A stretch of 64,000 bases of DNA from Paracentrotus lividus (Eukaryota; Echinodermata; Echinoidea; Camarodonta; Echinidae): positions 6,688,154 through 6,752,153 of the forward strand of contig CALNVZ010003435.1 in assembly GCA_940671915.1 (NCBI GenBank). Direction: 5' to 3'. Every line of letters begins with the position of its first letter. Within the stretch, counting starts at the first letter, position 1. The notes beneath the pieces are model-generated. The model ran no database searches. It had not been told where the DNA came from and saw nothing but the letters and a program-made list of their open reading frames with translations. Positions 19,601 through 31,444 of the stretch are shown here, one piece after another. Made by a program: the position numbers and the translations under genes.

Positions 19601-22600
19601 TTAAGGGTCCAAATTTTTGGGTGCGGTTTATTACCGTCTATTTTTTAATTGCAGTATTTATTTGGGTTTACTTACAATGTGAATCCTTTTATTCTGTACA
19701 GGAAAAAGTCAATCCAATCATAAGAAGTATTTCTTTTCCTCGTTGTTTAGGGGCCTATGACGAAAGAGGGTGCTAATTTTAATTTGAAATCGCAGCCCAT
19801 TTTTTTTTTATTTAATTTTACCTGATTTGTGGAAGCCTTATATATTACTAATTTAACTTTATGTTTCTCTTTTGTACAGGACAAATAACTATGGAGAGAT
19901 GGATGGCAAGTACTGGGGGGAAGTGAAGGGTTCGATTTTAAAGTCCAGAGCCTTTTCCAGATTACTTTGTTGTCACTTGTTTCCGTACGTAGTGTTGCAA
20001 CGTTGACTTCTGTCCTGTCATGACCGAGGGGGGGGGGGGGCGGTTTCGCCAAAAGCTATCCACAATAAAATATTTGTTCTCTATTCCGCTTATCATGTAC
20101 CCAAAATATTTTTGTCTAATTAATTATTTTCATTTTTGTTGGGCATTTCTCCAAATCTTCGGACTGGATTACCCATTTTATCATAGTTTTTTTTCTACGT
20201 CATATTCATTTTGTGCATGCCTCAATATCATATATTTGCATGAATCATTGAATTTGTTGTTTCAGGAACGAAATGCATGCTCCCTCTTCCAGGTAAATAG
20301 CAATGTGTGAAATGATGTTATATTTGACAAATATTACTGCATTGTGAATCAAAAAGTCAGAAACCAATTCTGGACCAGATATGAAACCGCAAATGTCTTT
20401 TGCTATTTTTTTTTTGGTGCCATCAAGGTCACTAATGTGATGAAGGGCCCACTGGACAACCGTTCTTACATTGAAGTTGCTACAGTGGTATTTAGTTACT
20501 GTTATGTTAACACATTTTGCATGAAAAGATTGGCATCTCTATCGTTCTTTGCATGATTGTATTCAAATAAAATTTCTTTTCTGGATGCTGAGAAAGGCAG
20601 GCATACTGGATGAAGTCAGGATTAAAGGTAAGGGATGTTACAATGCCCACCACCCCCCCCCGAAAAAAAACACCCCAAAAATAAAGAAAAAAGACACACA
20701 AAGACAGCCCTGTCTTTAATCAAAGAAAGAAAGACCACAACACAGCTTTGTTCTTTATTCAAATACACGTAGAAAAAAACAAGGAGTTATAGATGAGAGA
20801 TGCGGAGAGAGAGGGATGAAAGGGAGGATAGATAGTGAAGAGGAGGTGGAAGACATTATGGAAGAGAGAGAGGAGGGAACTCGAGAGGAGAAAGGAGAGA
20901 GTCTCGAGGGGAGGAGAGAGAGAGAGAGAGCAGAAAGAGCGTAACGGATATACACTGTAATCTCGACCATATAAAAACTGGCAATATTATAAAGGCAGGA
21001 CTGTTTTATATATAGCCCTCAAAAATACTACGTAATTTACTATAATCATCAATAACCCGAGACAGTCAATATAATTTGTATACCTAATTTCTTAGTAGAT
21101 GCTTTGGCGGAGATGAGATATACTAATGGCGAGAGACGTATGAGAGAGAATCATTAGAGCTGGTAGGGAGGGGAAGAGGTGAGGAAGTGGGTAGAGCAGT
21201 CAAAAGAACTTAAGAGAGGAGAGAGTAATGAGCATATACTACTTGGAATATACAGAGAATTGACTTACGAATGGCCTATATATCTCACAAATCTTTAAAC
21301 AATGAACATGTTTTCATCAATAGTATATGTTTAAAATAGGCACATATAAATTAAATTAACTTACATAAGAACCGTTTCGTAAATACCCATTAGATATAAA
21401 TTAACTTGATCCAACGGTCTTACAATTAGCAACTAAAAACTAATAGTTATCTACATAATGTCTATAACGTAGAGATTCCAAATGACTATAAGAAGTGAAG
21501 TGGGGATAGACAAGAGAAAGAGGCAGTAAATTGAAGAGATGAGACGCGGCGGAGATGAGAAATTAGAAATAGGACGTACACATAATTATTGATACATACA
21601 CCGTTTACAAGATTAATACATTGATTTATATCTACAATATTCATAAAGTAGAATAAGATACAAGTGAATAACAGACTAGAGAAGGGTGGATAATGAAGGA
21701 GGATGGGGCTGGGAAGGATTGAGAATTAGACAATAGGCGACAACATAACGATTGAAATTTATACACAGTTACAGTTACAGGCCTAATATATAAATATCTT
21801 ACTCCGTGGAAGTAGTTACAATTATTCTTAGATGCCGTATCAATAGACTGTGGCATATTCTGTTGTTCCTAACTCTCTGTCTCTGACCTCATGCCAATAT
21901 AACTTGTATACTAATCCTACTCTCTATCTCACTATCACGTCTCTACTTCTTCAAACTTCCCACCACAGTATTTCACTTCTTCTAACTCTCCAGATCATTC
22001 TGTATCTTCCTCCCTCTTCCTCACTCCTCTATCTGATATGGTGTCCATCGTCACCTCTGGTCAATCTACGTTATGGAATGCTATAGATAAGTTTTAACTC
22101 CAAATCAAATAAATCATGACGATAACAATTCCTTCATAAATTATGTCACGGAATCGGTAAAAATGATCCGCTGACAAGCTCTCACTCATCAGCCTCCGAA
22201 TAATTCACTTCAAACGCAACCGGACCCGCCATTTATTGCAGCACACACACACACACGTACTAGTACCGTACAGAGTCCATATAGCTAGAGCTAGAGGCAG
22301 CTAGCAGAGCTGGCCACGATCGATGGCATGCGGCGCTACCAATGTTTCGGCAAAGGTAATTACGACAACTACCGAACACAATAATATTTTCCATCTTTAT
22401 TTCTCAAGTGCCACAATATTGTGGCGCTCGGGCGAGGCAACTACTTTGATATTTTTTTTGCTTTATTCAGTTGCCCGGCCCGAGAGACAAATATAGTTCC
22501 CCGGGCGCTCATATCAGGCGCATGTTTAGTGACGATACCACGTTCCGGTCAACTGAACAACAAAGCCCGGTCAACTGAACAACAAAGCCCGGGTCAATGC

Positions 22601-25600
22601 GGGTAAAAAGCCCCGCACGAACGTCCCGGCTATTTTTGAGTGGTGTTGCAATCACCCTACAAATCCCGGTACAAGCCCCGAACCAACGTCCCGGCTATTT
22701 GAACGGCTTTGCAATACTCCTACAAATCCCGGTACAAACCCCGGCACACCCGGGCATGATTGCTTGCAAATCCCGGCTAAGTGTGTAAAAAGTCCCGGCC
22801 ATCCCCGGGTACCCAGGGGCCGGGACATCAATTGACAAGTGCATAAGTACATGCTGTGATAAATGCCAATGAGTATGAAGATGTGTGCCGTAGAAGGAAG
22901 ATATAGTACAAATAATTTCTTGATCATTGGTGATGCAAGAATGTGTATTGACTATATTAGATTTATGTTTGATAATAGATTATTCAAATCTTTTGATTAT
23001 CAAAAAAATATTTACTATTATTAAAGGATAGATCTTTGAAATGGTCACTAACAAATTATGTTTTGGTAAAAAAAAATAAAAAAAAAAAAAAGGAGAAAAA
23101 AATGGATTGTAAATATGTACACAAATAATATAGCAAGCTATGAAAAGTGCTGACTCTTATAGAGTTTATGACTATTTAAATTCTGTTTTTTTTTAAATCC
23201 TGGTTTTATTCATACAATACAAGTTGAAGTCGGGTTCAGATTCCTTTGCCGTGAAGATATTTTGTACTGTTTCACACCTTTATTCTTAATGTAGCTGCAG
23301 TGTGATGCAAGCTGGGCCATATTTCTCTTAGTTTAGAATTGATATTACCCCATGAAATCATTATTGATGGACTCATGCGCAATGTGCACCTTTCTATTAA
23401 AACCAAGTTCATGTGGAGGTCACACAGCGTGGGATAAATTGCCAACTGAAGCATTAGTAGTTCTCTGACCAGCTATACAGGTAGAAATTTTCTTGTATGC
23501 AGTGGTGTGCTGTACTATTCATTTCGTATTTTTATTTATTTTTTTCCCATTTGACAGACATATGTAATACAGTCGTAATTTAAGCAAAACTAGACAAAGT
23601 AGTCTCAGAAATCCTGGAAATAGTGGTTATGAGAACAAATCATACATATTAAAAATTAAGTTACATTATTTCAGATTTACTGTAGGCTACAATGTAGGCC
23701 TACATGAAATGTATGTTGACTGTTTGTCTCAATCAAATCAATCACAATTGAACAAATTAAAAATGCAATCGTATTAGAAATTTCCTTTCTCGTTGATGCT
23801 TGTACAATATATGTAGCCTACATTTACAGTAGGATGTGAAAAACTATACCAATTGTATCCTTTTCTGGATTGTAATTTAATACCACTCAATATTTTCTCA
23901 AATTATCTTGAAAATCAAATTTAAAAAAGAGAAAAAGAGAAAATGAAGAAAATCAGCTTCATCATAAGCAATGCAATTATCTGCCACCATTCTACACAAT
24001 ATAAGGTGGAAATATTGGCTCCAAAAGGAATATGTATTGTATGGAAATTGGCCCAAGATCCTTTCATGCAGCCAGACAGGCAAAATGTCAAGAAGATTAC
24101 TGCTCTGTAATAAAAATGCATTACCATCATCATGACTACAGCCCACATGGGAAACTATTATTGATTTTTAGTTCTGTCTGTGGACAATGAAATATTCATA
24201 TTGCAAACATACATGTCTATGTGGCACCTAATGTATTCTATTACATGTGTGCGTGTATGGTATGCTTAGGTGCTGTCCTGTGTGCAAGCTTTTTAGCAGT
24301 GAACCCATGGTACATGTATGTGTGGGACTCTGACAAATTGATTTTTGATGATTTGAAAATATGAACCGGATGCATCTTTATATAGAGACCTCCATTGTAT
24401 GTACTTCTGCATGTATATTCTCTAAATATGTCTGGCTTTTCAGTGCCGAATTGACACATCAAAGTGCCTTGTGGAGTATGCAAGAGACTACATGTATATA
24501 AAAAATAAAGAGTCAAACAAAATGCCTGATTGAATACTATAAAATTGCCTTGCTTGCTTTTCCATTCTAATAGACTGGTAACCACTGTCGTCTTGCTTCA
24601 ATTCTTTTCAGCTGATCAAACAGTGCCTACTTTTCTTTTGTAAAAACCTAGTCTAGTCATATAATAGGGACCTTATAAATTTCACTTACAGATCTTCTAT
24701 TTTTTTGTTGATTCACATGAAGGTTTATACAAATGTACATGTGTCTTTCGCCAACTGAAGCTATTTTCCACTTATTCATAGTACATGTATTGGCAATTCA
24801 GTACACTGAATGGAACTTTTGTGCAAGTTGCCTTAAATACACAGCATAGTGTGCTTCTAAAATATAAATGACTTACATGTACATGTATGACTACCAGTAG
24901 TAATTGACTTGAAAGAAATGGAGCACAGAAGAGGGGAAATTATAGCAATTCAGTCGAAACCTGTAGGCTACATGTATGTATCACAAAATTCTTATTCTTT
25001 TCACTGGAAATGAAAAGAGAAGGAAAAATAGCAACCAGTTGGACTCATAATCCCACAACACTAACATAATGACAACTGAATCAAGTTTAGCAGGAAACCA
25101 GCCCCCGTAAACGCAACTTTATATTTTTTCACCCCCAGAATGACATTATCCAAAGACTCGTAGGTGTAAGCACATATTAAGTCTGCTCTCAATAGAAATC
25201 AGTCCTCATTTCTCCCCAGTGTCCAAGCAATGGAAATTGTCGATCATTTGCATTAATGACTGCGTTGTAATGGGTCTCAATTGCTCCCATGATGGTTATC
25301 CTGGTTAGCGGTCTTATCTCTCTCATTTGGAATGGAAATGAGGTTCTTCTCCATCAAGAGTTGGGATCTTTGCAAGAAGCTTGGTCATCATCCCAAGCCA
25401 TGCAAGTCTGATCAGTCAATTCAAATTGATTCAACATCAATTTCATCCATAATTGTTTACATGTTCCTCAGAAATGTGTTTTCCATACATGTGTATTTTA
25501 AGTCTGATTCTAATTAATTCAACATTTGTTTTCTATTCCTCATAAATTCTTTGTCCATGCAAGTCTAATCATTCAGTTTCAGCTTACTCAACCTCATTTT

Positions 25601-28600
25601 TTGTATCATATAATAAGTCAATGTCTTGATACTTGACTCCTTGGTAATTTTTCTGTCGTGCAAGTCTAATAATTAAATTCAAATTGATAAACTATGCTTT
25701 ATTTTGGATGATAATTACTGTAAGAAAAGTGTCTTGCGTCATGAATTGTATGGTCAGGAACACTTCAATTTAATGAAAAATATGAAGGAAAACCATACTT
25801 GTACATACACCTTGCAAATTTTGAAACCTCTGACAAAAAATCTTTTGTTTTTGCTTCAATTGAAAATGGTGTACATAAAAATGGATTGATTGGGCAATGA
25901 TATGGTTATATAAATGTACATGTATGGTCCGTGGTCTATGGTACGTACATGTACATGTACTTCAAAGCCACCAACGTCATATACCCACGTGTCATGCATT
26001 CTTGAAGTCTTCAGTGTATTTTCCAATTAGTTTGCCTCTTTCTTATCACTACTCTTTCAAGTGTATGATGTCTTCACTGCTGAGCTGGGTTAACACTTGC
26101 GGCCTTGTTGCCTAGCAACAGACATTTCATCAGCTATCATCCTCACTTACTGGTAGCCATGTTGTCTCGAATGTACTGTAATATTGTATGGTAATACATG
26201 TAAGTGGGAAATCTACCACAAAAACATGTATTTGCTTTGTAGTTATTGTCTCTAAATTGAGAGATTTTAAAGATGTCATTGAGAAGAAAAAGAAGATGAA
26301 GAAAAAAGGCTTCCATTTTATAAATCCTATCATTTTAAAAATACATGTACAATGTAGGTCTTATAGATCTGTAAAAATTATGAATATACAGTAAAATGTA
26401 CATGTATACATGTACATGTACACATGTAGGCCTCACAGTATGTCAGTTTGTCGCCTGAAACATGAAGGTCTACACAATTTTCATTTGATATTAGAAATTT
26501 ATGCTCGCTGAAGAATATTTCTTGTCTGAATTTGGGATTACTTTCAACAAGTGAGGCAATGAGAAAGGGAAAAACTGCCGGGCAAGCAAATCAATATCTG
26601 TAGTATACAATTCATCCAGGTTAGTTTTCAAAGTGTTCATATTTTAATAAATGAAGCACTGATTAACATCCTTATTCAAAAAGATACATTGGAATGATTG
26701 TCATCCAGAATGATGCCCATACTTCATAGCTGAAAAATGCATACATTTCTCCATGTGAATGGAAGATCTACATGTATATGAGCCAATCCCCGAAATGAGC
26801 TTGAACAGTTCTCTGACATCACCAGCCCTCTCGGAGCCCCATTCTAGGATCTAGAGTATTCCTTCTGTGGACTCTGCTATCGATAAGTTTAGAGCAGCGC
26901 ATCCCTTACATGTACATGTCTGAAATGCTAATTGCTATCTATGTGATCGCGAGGCAGTCATAATACTTGGGGCATGGGACATTTTGAGGGGGTACGAGGA
27001 TGTCTCCCATTTATACGTGTATAGTACATTTTCACCTCTAGTCCAGTGATATCACCAGCCTCTGCAATGAGTATATCCTCTGTGAAATTACGATATTGAT
27101 GAAAGTGAGCATATTTCTTAAGATGCACAAAATGCTACCGGTAATTGATATAAATGTGATTGCGATGGTCATAAAATTTGGGAGAAAGCCCATTTTGAGG
27201 GATTGGCTGACATCATCGAACATGCAGCATCCCTTCTATGCGCAATGTACAAAGCGCTATCTACATGTATCATGAGATGGTCCTTTAGGGTACATGGGAC
27301 ATTTGGAGGGGAAAGCCTTCTTGTCCAATCCCAGTACATTACACCCAGTGATGTCATTAGCCCCTCATTGCCCCATTCAAGGAGCATACCGTCTGTGTAC
27401 TCGTGCTTTTGATAAGATGGGAGCGCATCCTCAAATTCACAAAATGCTAATTGCTATCTATGTGATCGCGAGACGGTCATAAAACTTGGGGGATGGGACA
27501 TTTTGAGGGGGTAAGCTGGCATCTCCCATCCCAATACCTGCAGCTAATGGGGGTACGGTGCTAGAGTGCGGCTTCACTGTTTATCAGCGAATATGATCGT
27601 GAACGTGTGACAAGGTTACCCCGGACCGTGCATTTGCTGCAGATTTGCCATAATTAAAGTGAAATCGAGCATGAGTCATGGATCCATGTCTCCGGTGAAG
27701 AGGGAAAAGTGGAAGCTCAAAAGAGCTACATTTTTAAGGAGTGAATATAATACAGCTCCAAACTTATTCATCATGTCCTCTGTGTACTTCCATCTAAGTG
27801 GACAGTCACAGTACCAGGTAGTTTATTTCCAAAAATCCTTTTCAGTACAGAGTGATGTCCTTAAAGTTTGAAATAATAGTAGTCTTTAATCCTGGTAATA
27901 AGTGGAAAAGATAATTGTATTTGATTATTACTTTATTTGTTGGTCAGAAATATTTTGCTAAATATGTGGTGATTAGAAAGTAGAGCCAATCGGCAAGACA
28001 AAATATGTCAATAACATCTGTACAGTTTATTCATCATCAGCTACATGTACCGTATACATTTTTGTACATGTACATTGTAGGAGTTCACATGTTTCTTTGA
28101 GGTATTTTTGTTGGCTTAAAAACATCTTTGTGCATAAATTCATGTACATCAAATGGCTTTTATCAGGTTTTTTTTAAATTTATTGAAATTAGTATCTATC
28201 TATATTTACATTTCAAAATGCTTTCTATAGATGATCTCATACACCTACACTGTATGTATTTTTTTGGGGTTAAAATGACATAATGTACGAGTGAGGGATT
28301 AGTGGGTCATCTACAGTAGATATGAACATGGATGAGCAGAATGTGTTTTTTTTTTAAATTTTTTTAAATGTATTTATTTTTATTACATTATTGATCCATG
28401 TTGCAATAACCTATGGTCCAAGTTTTCCTTATTTTAAATTCATTGAATAATCTACATGTTTTTATTGTCTGTGTTTTTCTTTCTCCTCAGTCACATGCAC
28501 CCCTCTGGGATGATTTCTCTAGCAAGGCCGGCAAACTTCACACACAACTCAGGTTTGTTTACTTCTCTCGTTCACTAACAAAATGAATAATTATCATGAA

Positions 28601-31444
28601 GGATCAAAACATGTTATAACTTTAAAACCAAAAAAAATGCAAACAATCTATGTTTAAATACTACCATTGATTTGATAATTCATTTGCCACATTTGCGAGG
28701 GGAGGGGGATTAACTGTGTGTGTATTACTGCTCTTTACTCTGCAGCAGATGATTAGGTGAACAATATTTGTAATATTTGGACCTACATCATCACTATAAC
28801 ATTAACATTTGGAGTACAACATATTTAGATCATATATTAGTTGAACAGATGTTGACCAATTGGTAATTTACAGCTGTTTGTAACACATGCAGGCATTTGT
28901 TGCTGTTACACCTTCCTAACACATGGTGTATATACAGGACAAAAGAACATTTTCCTGAACCAATTCTGCTGGTCCAACGTTGCAAAAATGCTTTGATTTC
29001 TAGTTTATTAGTTTGAGACCAAAAGAAATTAAGTGACATATGGTAGCCTACTCGTCATCTCAGTGATTTTCTAATTTTCATTCCCAAACCGATCATTTCC
29101 ATGATAAATGTTAATTGGAAGTTGCAGTAGTTTTCATATGATTACATGTTTGTGTTTCAGATTTAGATAATCTTGTATGCTATTATTAGATATAAATCTT
29201 TATATAAATTGACTGAACTATCCAATTCAATCACCTTTGTCTGTTCCTTTTACTTAGATGTAAAGAAGGAAACCAAAAATTGAATGATTCACATAAATGA
29301 CTTGCTACGCAAATCTCTCATTAGTCAGGGGAAAAAAGAATAAGACTGGATGGTTTGGCAAAAAAATAAACATTGAAGATGGGGAAACTTCAAAATTGTA
29401 TGTCAAGAGAATGATTCACGTTCACATGAATGACATGTTACATGAATCTTTCATTAGTTGGAAACAATAACATGAATTAGGTTGGATTCTTTGGCAAACA
29501 CCGAATGAAAGCAAACATTTACGAGCCGATCCTCGGAGTGATTACGGCCACGGACGGGAACTGCACGCTTCACAAAATTTGTCACTGGCAGGCCAGATTG
29601 CTTACATTTAGGTCGCTTCACTAATTTTCTCTGTCATAATCGTACACCGTGCTTGATCTTTCGTATCCACAATTTATACAAAAGATGAGTCATCAGATAG
29701 TGAACAATCTCTCATGATTTATGGCAGTTTGAGTTGAGACGCGAATAAAATCAGCCGTAAATCAAGTCAATTATAACAACATTTTAGGCTTAAATCCATT
29801 TCCTATACCCTACCGAAAGGTCGATCCCAGGGAGACTTCAAGCAGAGTTTAATTATCAGACATGGCAGACAGTGTAGTAACCCTTTCCTTTATAAAGTCA
29901 AGTCTCGTGTTTCCCATCATATTGAAAAGTTACTGGCTGACGGGGGAACTGCATTTAGATTTAGCAGCCTATTGTTGTGTCTTCTAAGTACAGCCCTTTC
30001 CATTTCTACCAGCAATTGTAACATGTGAAGAGCAGCCACAGGGGGCCGTGGGCTAATGAAATTTATATTTAATTGCATGTCTGTCTACCCTCTGGCTCAG
30101 TATGAAATGAGAAATTAATCTTGTATAAGGATATATCTAGTGCATTTCAATTTATGGTCATGTTCGTCATGTGTTATTCATGACCGAGGGTGTCAGCTTG
30201 TGGTCATTGTAATAGATTTCCATGTACTGTATAAGTGGTTATTTTCGCGGTGACTTTATTTTCCAGATTTCGCGAGTCAGTCATCGCGAAAATTTCCACT
30301 TCATTACAAGGCTTTTTATGGTAATGAAATCATCACCAAAATCGCGAAATTTTGCTCCCGCGAATTTCCCCAACTGGTCAAAAATCGCGAAAATATCTGT
30401 ACGCGGAAATATTGGCTTATACAGTACATTCATTAATATAAAATAAATAGAAACATGTTTAATCGTTAGACTTCTTTGATTGTTGAAATAATGTAAAATC
30501 ATGATTATGTATTTTCTCATTACTTTCCAATATCTACATGTAGGCATTTGTTTAGGCCTTTATTTCAATATTAATGCATAAATTTGTGATTTTTTTTTTT
30601 GGACAAAACAGTGTAATCGTAAGGATCACAAACTTGTTACAAGTTAAATTTACCTAACCCCAAAATATGTGGAATATCAAAGAGAGATCATATTTAATCA
30701 TTAACTTGCAGGGGATGAGGAAAGCATAATTCATCATTATAAACCCTTGGCATTAAACTGATTGAGATGTGCTCGGGATTTCCCCCTACTCTCCTCCTTG
30801 AGATTTAAGTGTGAAATGCATATGAAATAGAAGACATCCATGGTGGAGGCCTTCTTAAGGGTGTATTATAGGGATGGTCTTCGTGCCTCGATTATTGGAA
30901 CGTTGATTAAAGAGTTGTCCATATAGGGTAAGAAGGATGTTAACTTCATTTTACATGGAGTTATAGCCTTGCCGATTCTTATGGGAGATAGAAATGTATT
31001 ACATACTGTTCTTTATTTTTCTACATTGTAGCAAGGAACATTGACTTAAGAGATTGTCTTCTGAGGTCCCAGAAGGGTGGTAAATTATCCTTTTGCATAC
31101 ACCTGTACTAATCCTATGGCCATTCTTAGCAACATTGCTGTCAGATGGGAATTGAGTTATCATTTGATACAGAAATATGCCCTATTGCCTCTCAACATGG
31201 CTGCCAGATCAGAATTAACTTGCATTTATCACAGTGCTAATTCCTTCTGTCTCTTAGCAAAAGAGACTGATAACCCTCCCTGCCAGATGCCAGGACTCTG
31301 ATGTCATCTTATCATTAATCATTGCCATCGCTTTATTTTTCTGTTTCTCTTTTGTTGTTTGTGTGTTTAGGGCCACCATCACAGTCCTGACAGCTTTCTT
31401 GGATGCATTCCAGCGGCTGGCTGATGCTGCCACAAATACAAGAG
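16595..31444 (+). CDS. MTSS1: MTSS1 (missing-in-metastasis) homologue, first three coding exons
   Basis: MTSS1 proteins bind PIP2 membranes and actin through an N-terminal I-BAR (IMD) domain, bend membranes outward, and end in a WH2 actin-binding motif. Coding exons seen: 16595-16663, 28491-28552 and 31371-31444. Joined, they give 67 complete codons. The opening MEGSERDCSVLGGLFQSVIN matches vertebrate MTSS1 (MEAVIEKECSALGGLFQTII). WDDFSSKAGKLHTQL and FLDAFQRLADAATNTRG match the next two I-BAR segments. All splice sites are GT-AG and phases agree. The start has a strong ATG context. The rest of the I-BAR domain and the tail lie downstream. The paralogue MTSS2 (MTSS1L) shares this region, so a pre-duplication orthologue of both is likely. 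Introns 1 and 2 are about 11.8 and 2.8 kb. Confidence 0.93.
16664..18438 (+). other. MTSS1 intron 1, proximal part
   Basis: AT-rich intron sequence with a G-rich patch (17602-17629) and a T run (17878-17894). No gene or TIR element recognised. Confidence 0.55.
18439..18583. mobile_element. 145-bp TA-flanked MITE
   Basis: The left end AAGGCCCGGTCCCACT and right end AGTGGGACCGCGCCTT are inverted copies with one mismatch. TA flanks both ends (18437-18438, 18584-18585). The core is A-rich, with CAAAAAC units. Non-coding. Confidence 0.7.
22545..22588 (+). repeat. 22-bp direct tandem duplication in the element's right end
   Basis: CCGGTCAACTGAACAACAAA occurs twice, 22 bp apart. It lies in the subterminal zone of the 3,890-bp element. 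Confidence 0.8.
22616..22745 (+). repeat. About 65-bp subterminal tandem repeat, two copies
   Basis: The unit contains AACGTCCCGGCTATTT, TTGCAAT, then CTACAAATCCCGGTACAA. It occurs twice at a period of about 65 bp. Subterminal repeats of this type often serve as transposase binding sites; that role is inferred here. Confidence 0.7.
22847..26780 (+). other. MTSS1 intron 1, middle part
   Basis: No exon or TIR element recognised over about 3.9 kb. The region is unusually rich in the palindrome TACATGTA and in ACATGTAC words, with dense clusters near 24870-24890, 25915-25960 and 26395-26430. Confidence 0.5.
26790..27540 (+). repeat. Degenerate tandem repeat, about four units of 140-230 bp
   Basis: A composite motif recurs in order: GACATCACCAGCC-like, then a GATAAG-like block, GCATCC, AATGCTAATTGCTATCTATG, TGATCGCGAG and GGGACATTTTGAGGGGGTA. 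Copies anchor near 26818, 27051, 27209 and 27351. The first and last copies are the best preserved. It is non-coding, although a few overlapping frames arise. Confidence 0.65.
27541..28490 (+). other. MTSS1 intron 1, distal part
   Basis: No exon recognised before MTSS1 exon 2. About 27545-27700 is less AT-rich and more complex than its surroundings and includes an AP-1-like TGAGTCA. This could be regulatory, but only conservation data could show it. Confidence 0.4.
28491..28552 (+). CDS. MTSS1: MTSS1 coding exon 2
   Basis: The acceptor is a long pyrimidine tract ending TCCTCAG and the donor is GTTTGT. It encodes SHAPLWDDFSSKAGKLHTQL plus two bases of an arginine codon, corresponding to the vertebrate WEDF..KAGKL.SQLR segment. 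Confidence 0.92.
29283..29499 (+). repeat. Diverged local duplication, about 127-bp period
   Basis: AATGATTCAC, ATGAATGAC-like, CATTAGT and TTTGGCAAA blocks appear twice in the same order. The copies are well diverged, so this is an old duplication. Confidence 0.5.
30226..30424. mobile_element. 199-bp TA-flanked MITE rich in TCGCGA
   Basis: The left CTGTATAAGTGGTTATTTTC and right GGAAATATTGGCTTATACAG are inverted copies with few mismatches. TA is on both sides (30224-30225, 30425-30426). Four or more TCGCGAAA-like words lie inside. It is non-coding; the 74- and 88-residue frames over it are incidental. Confidence 0.75.
31371..31444 (+). CDS. MTSS1: MTSS1 coding exon 3
   Basis: The acceptor is GTGTGTTTAG and the donor is GTAGGC. 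It completes the arginine, encodes ATITVLTAFLDAFQRLADAA, then TNTR, and ends one base into a glycine codon. It corresponds to the vertebrate I-BAR helix AAAFLDAFQKVADMATNTRG. The next exon should begin in phase 1. Confidence 0.93.

Larger units (their letters stand above)
18954..22843. mobile_element. 3,890-bp PIF/Harbinger-like element with perfect 54-bp TIRs
   Basis: The left TIR (18954-19007) begins TGCACTTGTCAATTGATGTC. The right TIR (22790-22843) is its exact inverse over 54 bases. TAA stands on both sides (18951-18953, 22844-22846), the target duplication typical of PIF/Harbinger. Both subterminal regions are rich in CCCGG words. The interior has T runs, long purine tracts (about 20770-20945 and 21100-21560) and no frame longer than about 150 codons. 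I recognise no DDE transposase or Myb-like protein, so it looks non-autonomous. The TIR identity suggests recent movement. Confidence 0.85.
28553..31370 (+). other. MTSS1 intron 2
   Basis: It holds a 199-bp MITE (30226-30424) and a weak local duplication (29283-29360 against 29410-29499). About 29520-29850 is relatively complex, non-repetitive sequence. No exon recognised. Confidence 0.5.
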
